Notes: generated by a model not told the origin, from the sequence alone. A DNA stretch of 28,345 nt from Candidatus Aenigmatarchaeota archaeon (GCA_017610225.1 JAFCCM010000025.1:1-28345); one strand, 5' to 3'; shown: positions 7,297-15,382, counted from the first letter of the stretch. A program made the numbers and translations.

Positions 7297-7303
7297 TAAC
7301 GAT
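7285..7303 (-). repeat. Start-site repeat of the NSSSSSF genes, copy 1
   Basis: Exact 19-base match to 6908-6926 covering the translation start. Beyond it the two coding sequences still encode the same amino acids, but with changed codons. Confidence 0.75.
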
Positions 7304-7308
7304 CCTCC

Positions 7309-8355
7309 TTACAAATTTAGTGGACATTGATTTTGATTTTTTTCTAATAACGTTCTGAATGTATTAAAAGGTGGAGAATTTTGCCATAATGTAGTGATTG
7401 ATTTTTTATCTGTTATAGGTCTTGACCAAAAAACACGATCTGCAAAACTACAAGGCATAAAATGCATATCGGGTGTAATATATGCTGACATTCTTGCGCC
7501 TTCACATGTATCAATGGATAATTGTTGTAATTTATTACCCTGAGAATATTTAGTTGTATGATTAACCAAACAGCTATCCATACCAATTTTGAATTTACAT
7601 TTTGGTTTGAATATTAATTCTGAAAACTGTTGTAATTGATTGATGGTTGGGATTTTTGAATACATATATTTTGCTGCACCCTGTGGTTTAAATAAAAGAA
7701 AAATTACAGCATTTAACTTATCAATATCAACTTTTTCTTTCCATATATCTTTTCCTTCAAGCATATTCATTGCTATATTATGTGATATTCTAGAATAAAT
7801 AAAATGGATATTAGTTTTTATCCCAGCATTAATAAATTTTTCTATGCTAATATATGTATTATCCATTGTTTTTAATGTTATTTTATCATCTATTATTTCT
7901 TCATAAAAAATTTGGCTTACAGCTACAGCACCACAAAGTTTTGATAATTCAATTTCTTCTTCTGTTAAATTGATACCGCTTGTTGTATAATTAGGAACGA
8001 CTCTATTTTCTCTACAGTATTCAAGAATTTCTTTGAAGTTTTCATGCTTATTTGGATCACCCCTTCCACCCAATGCAACCTGATTAACATGATGCTTGAC
8101 CTCATCAATAATTTCTTTGAAGTTTTCCAATAACATATTGGGTTGATTTATATGTCCTTGATAGCAAAATTTACACTTGTTTTCACATGTACCCATTATA
8201 CCGATATCCAATAAGGATGGTAATTCTAATACAAAAGGATCTTCATTTCCATTAATTCCTTGAGTAATTTCCAGACCGGTTTTACTATTGAATAATATTG
8301 AATATTTATCATTCTGAAACCTCTTATCAAATATTTTCTCTAAATTTTTAAGCAA
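7309..8355 (-). CDS. Radical SAM enzyme with SPASM-like C-terminal cysteines
   Basis: Predicted radical S-adenosylmethionine enzyme of 348 residues. The cluster-binding motif C-x3-C-x2-C is at residues 57-64 (GTCENKCKFCYQG). A GGRGDPNKHENF stretch matches the usual glycine-rich SAM-binding strand. The C-terminal third has further cysteines (KPKCKFKIGMDSCL, DTCEGARMS, MPCSFAD, NQCPLNL), which resemble the auxiliary cluster domain (SPASM or twitch) of peptide- and protein-modifying members. I chose TTG 8355, with AAGGAG six bases upstream and overlapping the previous stop, over an in-frame GTG at 8406 that lies inside the upstream gene and has a poor ribosome site. The gene sits directly before two NSSSSSF-block genes, which suggests, without proving, that they are substrates or partners. 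Confidence 0.88.
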   Translation of the reverse strand: MLKNLEKIFDKRFQNDKYSILFNSKTGLEITQGINGNEDPFVLELPSLLDIGIMGTCENKCKFCYQGHINQPNMLLENFKEIIDEVKHHVNQVALGGRGDPNKHENFKEILEYCRENRVVPNYTTSGINLTEEEIELSKLCGAVAVSQIFYEEIIDDKITLKTMDNTYISIEKFINAGIKTNIHFIYSRISHNIAMNMLEGKDIWKEKVDIDKLNAVIFLLFKPQGAAKYMYSKIPTINQLQQFSELIFKPKCKFKIGMDSCLVNHTTKYSQGNKLQQLSIDTCEGARMSAYITPDMHFMPCSFADRVFWSRPITDKKSITTLWQNSPPFNTFRTLLEKNQNQCPLNL

Positions 8356-8365
8356 TTTAATCTCC

Positions 8366-8759
8366 TTATAACTTTTTAAAGGTTGATTGTTTGTCTGAAC
8401 TTTCACCTAATTTTTTAATATTAGATTCTTTATTATCTCCTTTTGGTTGTATTTCTGTTGTTTTCTCATCTTTTTCTTCTTTTGAAATTGGCAATTTAGA
8501 TTGGTTTTTTGGTTGATTTAATTCTTCTTTAATAGTTTCAATCTGCACTTTAACAGCTTCTACTGTCTTTTGTAATTCTTTCTTAATATTAGAAGTTGAA
8601 TCTTTTTACTTGTTTAGTTATAGTTGATTGTTGCTGAGTTTCAATTGCCATTTCACCTTTATCTTTGTTATCATCATCGTTAAAAATTATATTATACATG
8701 AAGATACAAAAGATAATGGTTCCAATTCCGAATCCTCCACTACTGCTTTTACTTGACAC
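8366..8759 (-). pseudogene. Small membrane-anchored coiled protein, frameshifted
   Basis: A GTG start at 8759 with AAGGAGG seven bases upstream opens a frame encoding a Ser/Gly-rich start (SSKSSSGGFGIG), one membrane helix (TIIFCIFMYNIIF) and an acidic linker, stopping at 8589-8591 after 56 residues. The adjacent frame continues from about 8602 to the TAA at 8366 as a charged coiled coil (NIKKELQKTVEAVKVQIETI, then many Lys/Glu/Gln). Removing one A from the A5 run at 8603-8607 joins both into a 130-residue protein (...KQVK-DSTSNIKKEL...). A base-calling error or a real +1 mutation would both explain this. It would be a type II-like anchored protein with a cytoplasmic or periplasmic coil. It is the first gene of the radical SAM operon. 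Function unknown. Confidence 0.7.
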
Positions 8760-8819
8760 TATTATACCTCCTTAAAAAAATTAGATAAATACTTTATTCA
8801 ATAATTAATATATATAGTT

Positions 8820-8837
8820 GTCAATTTATTAATTGAC
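8820..8837. promoter_or_regulatory. Palindrome in the divergent intergenic region
   Basis: GTCAATT TATT AATTGAC is a perfect 7-bp inverted repeat. It is centred between the radical SAM operon (-) and the HAD-tube genes (+). There is no T tract. On the - strand its left arm contains TTGACA, a -35-like hexamer, but no convincing -10 follows. It could be an operator serving both directions. Confidence 0.4.
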
Positions 8838-8854
8838 GATATCCTCTAAAATTT

Positions 8855-8869
8855 AGAACAAAATATAAA
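8855..8869 (+). promoter_or_regulatory. Candidate phage promoter element, copy 4
   Basis: TTTAGAACAAAATATAAAT, with its core identical to the copy at 2963 and the same 32-base distance to the start codon (8902). It would drive the HAD, tube and baseplate genes. Confidence 0.5.
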
Positions 8870-8901
8870 TCTTAGTGTATGTCTTTCACGGTAAGGATAT
8901 T

Positions 8902-9423
8902 ATGAATCTTGAAAAATATTTACTTAAAGTACAATCTAAAGAGGCAGTAGGTCCTTTTGCGATAGATTCTTTCCCGCAAAAAAAGAAGAAAAGAAAAAAA
9001 CAAATAATTCGATCAATTTACCCAAATGAAAACTGGATCGCTATTGAGGAAAGAAGGGCTATGATCGACCTCGATGGAACTATCCATAAATATTCAAAAG
9101 GTTACGCTGATGGTCAAATTTATGATGATCCATTTGCAGGAGCAAAAAAAGTTATTGATTGGTTAAAAAGCAAAGGATATGAAATAGTTATATTTACTAC
9201 TAGAGCATCAAAAGAAAATGCTAAAGATGTTGGCGGTGATCATGAAACAGAAATTGCTAATATTGAAAATTGGTTATCGGATAATGATATTTATTTTGAC
9301 CGAGTGACTGCTGAGAAACTAGCTGCTGATTTTTATATTGATGATAAAGCAATATTCATTAAAAATGGAAATTGGGATGCAGTTATGAAAACAATTAAAA
9401 TGAGGATGAAATATAGCCTTTAA
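8902..9423 (+). CDS. HAD-superfamily phosphatase-like protein
   Basis: Predicted Mg-dependent phosphohydrolase of 173 residues. HAD motif I is D56-L-D58-G-T (MIDLDGTI), motif II is the TTR at 99-101 (IVIFTTRAS), the motif III lysine is probably K139, and motif IV is the acidic pair D147-D148 (FYIDDKA). A Lys-rich linker (PQKKKKRKKQ, about residues 25-34) precedes the domain. It is short and cap-less, like phage phosphatases that act on nucleotides or DNA ends, but the substrate cannot be read from sequence. ATG 8902 with AAGGA upstream is preferred over an in-frame GTG at 8875. It is the first gene after a promoter-like element and is followed closely by the tail tube gene. Confidence 0.83.
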   Translation: MNLEKYLLKVQSKEAVGPFAIDSFPQKKKKRKKQIIRSIYPNENWIAIEERRAMIDLDGTIHKYSKGYADGQIYDDPFAGAKKVIDWLKSKGYEIVIFTTRASKENAKDVGGDHETEIANIENWLSDNDIYFDRVTAEKLAADFYIDDKAIFIKNGNWDAVMKTIKMRMKYSL

Positions 9424-9440
9424 ATTGGAGGAATAAAGTA

Positions 9441-10163
9441 ATGGCAATAAAAAATTCTTTTACAAATGTGCCAAATAACAGATTAACTCGTAACTTTGGT
9501 GGTACGGTTGCTGGAGTTGCTGATCCATACGTTACTGGGTATCATTTTATTTATTTTGCTAAACTACCACCAGCATTACCTGATTATGCACAATTACCAG
9601 ATAATGGTACAATCAAAAATCTTTTGGCTGGTGCATGTTTATCAGTTACTCCACCAGGTGGAACTCTAAATAAAGTAGAATTTACTGGATTGGGTGGAAT
9701 TAAATGGGCGGTTCCAGCAAATATTGATTATGGAAATTCTGTTTCAGTTAAATTCTTGGAATTTAATGGGATACCTATTTTAAATATTTTCCATGGTTGG
9801 ATGAAAATGATAAGAGATTATAGAAGTGGCACAACAGGTCTTACTGATAACGCCGATGGTCTTGGTTATACAAAAGCTACATATGCGGGAATTATGTATT
9901 ACTGGACTACAGCACCTGATGCAAGAACTGTTGAATATTATGCTGCATATGATGGCATATTTCCAACAAAAGATCCACAAGATTTATTTACGAGTGATGT
10001 TGAAACCATAGGCAGATTAGACACAGAAATTGAATTTAATGTAGATTACATCTGGCACGAAGCTTGGACGAAAGAGAAATGTCAAGCTCTAGCTGAAGAA
10101 GTATATGGTATTAAAGAAAGTGTTATTGATGTTTATGGTACAAGAGTTGATGAAGCTACATAA
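9441..10163 (+). CDS. Tail tube protein
   Basis: A 240-residue protein that I assign as the inner tail tube subunit, the conduit for DNA. The evidence is compositional and contextual: a beta-rich fold with the conserved-looking core TGLGGIKWAVPANIDYGN and SVSVKFLEFNGIPILNIFHG, then WMKMIRDYRSG, a pattern typical of T4 gp19-type tubes. The C-terminal part has a strand pair (TIGRLDTEIEFNVDY) and a helix. GGAGG nine bases upstream supports ATG 9441. It precedes a gp26-like and a gp25-like baseplate gene. In T4 the sheath and tube genes are adjacent; here they are separated by the reversed radical SAM operon and the HAD gene. Confidence 0.8.
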   Translation: MAIKNSFTNVPNNRLTRNFGGTVAGVADPYVTGYHFIYFAKLPPALPDYAQLPDNGTIKNLLAGACLSVTPPGGTLNKVEFTGLGGIKWAVPANIDYGNSVSVKFLEFNGIPILNIFHGWMKMIRDYRSGTTGLTDNADGLGYTKATYAGIMYYWTTAPDARTVEYYAAYDGIFPTKDPQDLFTSDVETIGRLDTEIEFNVDYIWHEAWTKEKCQALAEEVYGIKESVIDVYGTRVDEAT

Positions 10164-10209
10164 TTGAAAAATTTAAAATTAAAACGTGAACAGAAAGGAG
10201 ATAAAATAA

Positions 10210-10995
10210 ATGTTTAAAGGATTTGATATTAAGTATCCGGAATATGAGGTTCACACACCTCACACTAATTTGTCTTATAATGTAAGATCTTTAAATGTTC
10301 AAGAAGAAGAAAGGTTAAAAGGAAGTTTACTTTCTGCAATTAAAGTTAATGAACATTTAAATAAATGTATTTATGAGGCAATTACAAAAAAGCCAGAAGA
10401 AATTAAAAACTATGATACATTTTTAAAATCGACTACACTTAAAGATAGAGATGCATTGTTATATGGTCTTTATCATATTACTTATGAAGAGATCAGAAAT
10501 TATGATGTTTCATGTTCCTCATGTAGAAAGGAATATCCTGTAACAGTTAAAGCATCATCCACATTTAGTATGAATTCTTACCCTCTTACTGATATCTTAA
10601 CAAAAGAAATACAAGTTGAACTTCCTATATCTAAAGGTGTTTGTGCTGTTATTAAACAACCAACTTTATTTGATGAGATGACTGCATTAAAAAGTATGGG
10701 TGTTGTTTCTGGAGTTAATATGGATATATTAACAGAAACTCTCATACTCAGCAAATTTCAACAAAATCCTGAGTCAGGTGATACCATAATTTATTCAGAA
10801 AGAGATGATATTATGGATGCATATATGAGTTTGCCATCTAAGGATAAAAGAAAAATATATAAAGAATATAAAGAGGAATTTGGTCAATATGGCATTTCTT
10901 TAAAAATGCTTAGCACTTGTATTCATTGTGGTGCTCAAGATGAAATTGATATTGACCTTGTGGAAAACTTTTTTCGTATGGTGCACTCAATCTGA
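10210..10995 (+). CDS. T4 gp26-like baseplate hub or assembly protein, N-terminal part
   Basis: A 261-residue protein resembling the T4_baseplate family (gp26-type hub or hub-assembly proteins). Two Cys pairs far apart, C102-x2-C105 (SCSSCRKEY) and C237-x2-C240 (TCIHCGAQDEID), probably join in one zinc site, as in that family. AAAGGAG nine bases upstream supports ATG 10210. The frame stops at 10993-10995 right after FFRMVHSI, but the +1 frame continues with a sensible C-terminal domain (next entry). The break is close to a T6 run at 10969-10974. A full-length protein of about 320 residues probably existed. Whether the two parts are joined by recoding, made separately, or split by an indel is unresolved. 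Confidence 0.7.
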   Translation: MFKGFDIKYPEYEVHTPHTNLSYNVRSLNVQEEERLKGSLLSAIKVNEHLNKCIYEAITKKPEEIKNYDTFLKSTTLKDRDALLYGLYHITYEEIRNYDVSCSSCRKEYPVTVKASSTFSMNSYPLTDILTKEIQVELPISKGVCAVIKQPTLFDEMTALKSMGVVSGVNMDILTETLILSKFQQNPESGDTIIYSERDDIMDAYMSLPSKDKRKIYKEYKEEFGQYGISLKMLSTCIHCGAQDEIDIDLVENFFRMVHSI

Positions 10996-11176
10996 TCAAT
11001 TAAATAAATATAGAGACACTCTTGAGAAGAATATTTTTTCATGCATGGAAATGAGTAAGCAGTCTTATGCAGAAACAATGTCAATGCCTGTTAAAAGATT
11101 TTATAATTATCTTAAATGGAAAACAGACTTAGAAGAAGAAAAACAAAAAATGATTCTCGAAGAAGTGGCTAAATAA
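10928..11176 (+). CDS. C-terminal continuation of the gp26-like protein (other frame)
   Basis: From about 10990 this frame encodes SDQLNKYRDTLEKNIFSCME, then MSKQSYAETMSMPVKRFYNY and a charged end (LKWKTDLEEEKQKMILEEVAK). It reads as a helical domain like the C terminus expected for the preceding protein. The first 21 codons merely overlap that gene in another frame and are not meaningful. The GTG at 10928 has no convincing ribosome site, and the first ATG in the real part is at 11045 without a Shine-Dalgarno. The stop at 11176 leaves 16 bases to the next start. I treat it as the detached 3' part of the gp26-like gene, not as an independent gene. Confidence 0.6.
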   Translation: MVLKMKLILTLWKTFFVWCTQSDQLNKYRDTLEKNIFSCMEMSKQSYAETMSMPVKRFYNYLKWKTDLEEEKQKMILEEVAK

Positions 11177-11192
11177 TATTGGAGGATATAAT

Positions 11193-11756
11193 ATGGGTGC
11201 AGTTGTCGACTATTTACAAGAAAACTATTTACATGAACAAATTATAGTTCTAGATGAGAGTATTGCGTCATGGTTAAAAAATTTTAACATAAAAAATCTT
11301 ATTAATAAATTTGATTCCGCAGTAAAAAAGAAGGATCCTGCAATGATTGAGACATTGCTTAAAGTAATACCAAAAACTGATTTTAGAACACTATATACAA
11401 TAGGTTCAAAAGTTGATGAAAACTTTTCTGCTGCGTTTGATGCAATAAAAAAAGAAGCTGGAACTAAATTTTCTACATTAAAAGGAATGAAACTTGATTT
11501 GTTTTCTTTAATAATTTCTACTACAATTGTTATGAAACCAGATCTTAAAAAAGCATCAAAAGATGTTATTAATGATATAAGTACAAAACTTAAAAAAGTT
11601 GGAGTTAAACATTTTAGCGGTGACGCTTTAGTTGGTCTAACATTATTAATACTATCGGGTGTATTAGTTTCTGCTACTTTAGCGAGTTTAAGTATGGATC
11701 CATTGATATGGAGTATTGCTATAGTTGGATTAGCAATGCTTGTTTTTATGAGATAA
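11193..11756 (+). CDS. Membrane protein with two C-terminal helices, in the baseplate cluster
   Basis: A 187-residue protein. Residues 1-140 are helical, basic and soluble-looking (NIKNLINKFDSAVKKKDPAM, TKLKKVGVKH). The last 45 residues hold two hydrophobic segments, ALVGLTLLILSGVLVSATLA and LIWSIAIVGLAMLVFMR, separated by a short SLSMDP turn: a helical hairpin. GGAGG seven bases before ATG 11193 supports the start. It lies between the gp26-like and gp25-like genes. A membrane hairpin protein inside a baseplate operon could be a virion protein that enters the host membrane with the tail, or a lysis-related factor. I do not recognise the family. Confidence 0.75.
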   Translation: MGAVVDYLQENYLHEQIIVLDESIASWLKNFNIKNLINKFDSAVKKKDPAMIETLLKVIPKTDFRTLYTIGSKVDENFSAAFDAIKKEAGTKFSTLKGMKLDLFSLIISTTIVMKPDLKKASKDVINDISTKLKKVGVKHFSGDALVGLTLLILSGVLVSATLASLSMDPLIWSIAIVGLAMLVFMR

Positions 11757-11769
11757 GGAGATTTAATTT

Positions 11770-12222
11770 ATGGCCAGTCTGTTAAGAAGATTCGATAAAC
11801 AAGTTATTGGATCCGATGGTAATATTTATGATTATTTGGCCAAGATTACTGCAAGTGGAGATTTTAAACGAGTTCATGATTTAGATGTTATTATTACATC
11901 TTGGAATAATATTTTATTAACTCCAAAAAGGACTTATTTACATGATCCACAATATGGTAGCAATCTTCATAAGTTAATTTTTGAACCTGTCGATGATACA
12001 ACAATCGAATCAATTAAATCAGAACTTGTAGATACTTTAATGTTTTATGATGATAGAGCAACTATCGAAGACATTGATGTTATAATAAATGCAAATGGCA
12101 AAGGATATAATTTGAATATTTATGTTGCTTATGAAGGTTCATCAGGAACATTGTCTGTTTCATTTGATGACAGTACAGTGCTTGCACAACAATCAGGTTC
12201 TGGAGGCGATCCAATACCATGA
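11770..12222 (+). CDS. Baseplate wedge protein, T4 gp25-like
   Basis: A 150-residue protein of the gp25 / GPW family, which links the sheath's first ring to the baseplate wedge. The family core is visible: ILLTPKRTYLHDPQYGSNL, then KLIFEPVDDTTIESIKSEL, and YDDRATIEDIDV. The length is close to T4 gp25. AAGGAG nine bases upstream supports ATG 11770. The stop overlaps the next start (ATGA), so the two products are probably made in a fixed ratio. A Ser/Gly tail (QQSGSGGDPIP) follows the fold. Confidence 0.92.
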   Translation: MASLLRRFDKQVIGSDGNIYDYLAKITASGDFKRVHDLDVIITSWNNILLTPKRTYLHDPQYGSNLHKLIFEPVDDTTIESIKSELVDTLMFYDDRATIEDIDVIINANGKGYNLNIYVAYEGSSGTLSVSFDDSTVLAQQSGSGGDPIP

Positions 12223-12893
12223 GCACTCAAAAATATGAACGTATATATGACTACATACATGAATATCAACAATTAGTTTATGATTTTTATAGTAAAGATG
12301 TAGTCGCTTTTCTTACAACATATTATCATATAGATACAACCAATACAGTTTGGGATGATGAAAATCTTATGGGTGGTTCATATGATAGGATAGGTGAGTT
12401 TTCAGGTTTGCGTTTTAATAAAATTTTATTATTACCTGTTTATTATTCAGAAGAAATGTCAACAACATATGACGCTCAAGATATTGGTTATATTAAAGAT
12501 GGAGATACATCGTTTGTAATACCAAGTACATATGGATTTGTTCCACTACCGGGAGATAAACTAAAATTAGAACAAGAGTATTTACGACCAACAAATAATA
12601 TATATCCAATTTACTATGTTGGTGGTGTTGAAAAAACATCAAATACAGATAGAATATTCTATCGACTAAAACTTCATGTTGAACAAAGCGTGACTGAAGT
12701 TCAATTAGATGAACAAGTATCAGAGCCTGTCTATACATTTTTTGAGTATGATAAGCAAATTCATACTCTAAGTGATGCACAATTTATGACACAACTTTTA
12801 TCTAAAAATGAAGATCTAAAAGAATGTATTAAAAATAATTTGTATGATAAAAGAAGTGGATACTATTTTGATCATGGTGTAGGCCCATGCTAA
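12219..12893 (+). CDS. Probable baseplate wedge-associated protein
   Basis: A 224-residue soluble protein starting MSTQKYERIYDYIHEYQQLV, with a strikingly aromatic core (AFLTTYYHIDTTNTVWDDEN, LMGGSYDRIGEFSGLRFNKI, LLLPVYYSEE). It overlaps the gp25-like gene by four bases and is followed 12 bases later by the large J-like wedge gene, so the three form one translational block. That context supports a wedge or wedge-assembly role. I do not recognise a characterised family, and no enzyme motif is seen. GGAGG lies 12 bases before the start, within the gp25-like coding sequence. Confidence 0.7.
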   Translation: MSTQKYERIYDYIHEYQQLVYDFYSKDVVAFLTTYYHIDTTNTVWDDENLMGGSYDRIGEFSGLRFNKILLLPVYYSEEMSTTYDAQDIGYIKDGDTSFVIPSTYGFVPLPGDKLKLEQEYLRPTNNIYPIYYVGGVEKTSNTDRIFYRLKLHVEQSVTEVQLDEQVSEPVYTFFEYDKQIHTLSDAQFMTQLLSKNEDLKECIKNNLYDKRSGYYFDHGVGPC

Positions 12894-12905
12894 ACGAGGA
12901 ATAAA

Positions 12906-15380
12906 ATGGCACAAATAACAGAGACCCCTGTTTCAAGTCAGATTTATAAATCAAGAGATCGGATAAGAAACGAAATTATTGAGAAGCTAAAAGAATATTT
13001 AGAACTTGAGAATGTAGATCTTACGAAATCATCATTTTTGTCATTCATGATTGAAATCTTATCAACTAATACAAGTAACTTATTATTCTATCAGATTTCT
13101 GCATATAGAGAATTCTTTTTAACAAAAGCTCAATTACCAGAATCAATTTATAATTTAGCAGCATTCTTAGGTTATAATCCACAAGATGCAACACCAGCAG
13201 AAGCTAATATTTTATTTACTGTTCCATTTGGTTTTACAGATGCAAATACCCAATTTGTTCTTGATGAAGGGTTTAAGTTAAACGCTGAAGGTGGTATTGA
13301 ATTTGCAACATATTATACCACAACAATTACAGTTACAAATAATTCGCAGGTATCAATTGTTGTTAGAGAAGGTAATAGAACTTATATTATGCCTGTGACA
13401 ATAGAGTCAAATCAATTTTTATTTGTATTACCATTTAGACAATATTCTATTTCTGTTCAAGAATTTCAAATCTCAGAAGATTTACAACAATATCAATTTG
13501 TTTCAATTGAAGTTCCATTTGATGGTCAGATTTCCTCTCAAGTAGTTGAAATTAAACCACCGGGATCTGCGGCTTATGAATTATATACCGAAGTTTCTAG
13601 TTTGTTTTTAATGGATGCGGCAACTAAAGGATATGTATCTAGGAGAACAGATGAAGGGATTATGCTACAATTTGGTAATGGTTTAATCGGATATCAGCCA
13701 GAGCCGGGGTCTACAGTTCAAGTAACATTAAATTTAACTGATGGTGCTGATGGAAATGTAATTACTGGATCTATACATTCTGGAGATAGAATCTACAATA
13801 CTACATTAGCTGGTATAACACAAATTGTTGAATATGATGTCGTAAATACATCTCCAGCATTTAATGGTGAAGATGAAGAATCTCTTGAAGCTGTAAGAAG
13901 AAACGCGATCACTAACCTTACTGCTCTTGAAAGAACTGTAACCGAGAATGATTTTATAAATGCAAATATAATTATTGATGATTCGCCAATTGGACAAAAC
14001 TCATTACCAGTATTAAAAAGATCTGACATAAAAATAAATGAAATTGCTTTATTTTCAACTATTTTATTTGGTGAAGATTTAGTACCTACAAGAGATTTAT
14101 TTGAAACATTTACAGACACATATATTCCAAGACAAACTGTTTTGACTCAAGATGGGATTGATTACTATACAGTTTTTGATATGGACATTGATGCATTAAA
14201 TAGTTCTGCAAGTTATGTTTATATAATGTATGAAATTGAACAATTACCAGCTCTAGTGACAAGTTATGGATCTGACTATGACTTATATGCAAGCAATTTA
14301 ATTGTCAGGAGAGATGGTTTACAAGCAACATATGAGTTACAATTTGTTACAACAGAAATTGACGCTTCGCTTGCATCATGTCAAATGGAAATTTCGGAAA
14401 CTGGCGCAACTTATAATATGGCAACAGATAGTACTTCATTTACTCTTATTTTTCCAGATAATAGAATTATTCCAACAGGAAATTTAACATACTTTTTTAC
14501 AATTCAACATTCAACTGAAGGTTTGATTGGTCAATATACTAATCAATTTATTTTTAGACTTTCATTAGATGATTTTACAACATCTAATGCTTTAGCAACA
14601 GATGGAGATAGTACAGCATATATTGTTTATGATATACCAACAGTTCGTAAAGATTATTATGATAGTATTAATCAACGAGATTTTGAATTGCAAGTAATGC
14701 AAACCCTTCTTACAACAATGACATTTAAAGATTATAGGATGTTAACTGATTTTATTAATTTTAAGTTTTCTAATACTACCGGCACTCTAAATAATATGCA
14801 ATTGAATGATGTTGATCTCCAAGCCGTTCTAGGAATAGAATCCATTCCTCCGGCAATTGGTTCAGTTGGAGAACGATATATTGTACTAAATGGAACTGGA
14901 GCTTGGTTGGATCATGATAATGATATTGCTGTATCTTCGCTTGATGGTACTTCATATATATGGGTATTTGTTGTTCCTAAGTCAGATCAGATGGTATATG
15001 TAACAGATGAAGGTCTTAAATATATATATAGTGAAACAGGTTGGGTTGTTCCTGCGTATGATATTCCATTACAAATTTCTTTGGATGTTTTTATTACTGA
15101 TACATATACTGGAACTATTGGGAATCTTACTCAAGCGATTCGAGAGGCACTTATTACGGCATTTGAAGGTAGATTTGGCATTAACTCTACTCTATATCGC
15201 TCAGAAATTATCGACGTAGTACAAGAAGTTGAGGGGGTTGATCATTGCCGTTTAATTGATCCAGTATCAAGTATTTTCTTTAATTTTAATATTGATGATT
15301 TTACACAACAGCAATTATTAGAATATGCACCAGAGTATGTATATTTTACAGAAGATGATATTGCTATTAGGGTATTTTAA
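12906..15380 (+). CDS. Large baseplate wedge protein, gp6 / baseplate J-like
   Basis: An 824-residue structural protein, the largest of the + strand baseplate genes. The N-terminal region (IRNEIIEKLKEYLELENVDL, SSFLSFMIEILSTNTSNLLF) and the central GADGNVITGSIHSGDRIYN and EDEESLEAVRRNAITNLTAL segments match the gp6 / baseplate J pattern. The 'ITN.TALERTVTENDF' part is typical of its conserved helix. The C-terminal domain (FEGRFGINSTLYRSEIIDVV, then QEVEGVDHCRLIDP) is the usual J-like end. GAGG six bases before ATG 12906 supports the start. In contractile tails such proteins form the ring that ties the wedges and triggers sheath contraction. Confidence 0.88.
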   Translation: MAQITETPVSSQIYKSRDRIRNEIIEKLKEYLELENVDLTKSSFLSFMIEILSTNTSNLLFYQISAYREFFLTKAQLPESIYNLAAFLGYNPQDATPAEANILFTVPFGFTDANTQFVLDEGFKLNAEGGIEFATYYTTTITVTNNSQVSIVVREGNRTYIMPVTIESNQFLFVLPFRQYSISVQEFQISEDLQQYQFVSIEVPFDGQISSQVVEIKPPGSAAYELYTEVSSLFLMDAATKGYVSRRTDEGIMLQFGNGLIGYQPEPGSTVQVTLNLTDGADGNVITGSIHSGDRIYNTTLAGITQIVEYDVVNTSPAFNGEDEESLEAVRRNAITNLTALERTVTENDFINANIIIDDSPIGQNSLPVLKRSDIKINEIALFSTILFGEDLVPTRDLFETFTDTYIPRQTVLTQDGIDYYTVFDMDIDALNSSASYVYIMYEIEQLPALVTSYGSDYDLYASNLIVRRDGLQATYELQFVTTEIDASLASCQMEISETGATYNMATDSTSFTLIFPDNRIIPTGNLTYFFTIQHSTEGLIGQYTNQFIFRLSLDDFTTSNALATDGDSTAYIVYDIPTVRKDYYDSINQRDFELQVMQTLLTTMTFKDYRMLTDFINFKFSNTTGTLNNMQLNDVDLQAVLGIESIPPAIGSVGERYIVLNGTGAWLDHDNDIAVSSLDGTSYIWVFVVPKSDQMVYVTDEGLKYIYSETGWVVPAYDIPLQISLDVFITDTYTGTIGNLTQAIREALITAFEGRFGINSTLYRSEIIDVVQEVEGVDHCRLIDPVSSIFFNFNIDDFTQQQLLEYAPEYVYFTEDDIAIRVF

Positions 15381-15382
15381 AT

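Noticed and set aside
8800..8830. Sigma-70 promoter for the radical SAM operon
   Set aside because: A TTGACA hexamer is present on the - strand, but no convincing -10 hexamer lies 16-18 bases downstream.
13793..14292. Reverse-strand frames inside the J-like wedge gene
   Set aside because: They overlap a well-supported gene over their full length and lack ribosome sites and recognisable protein features.
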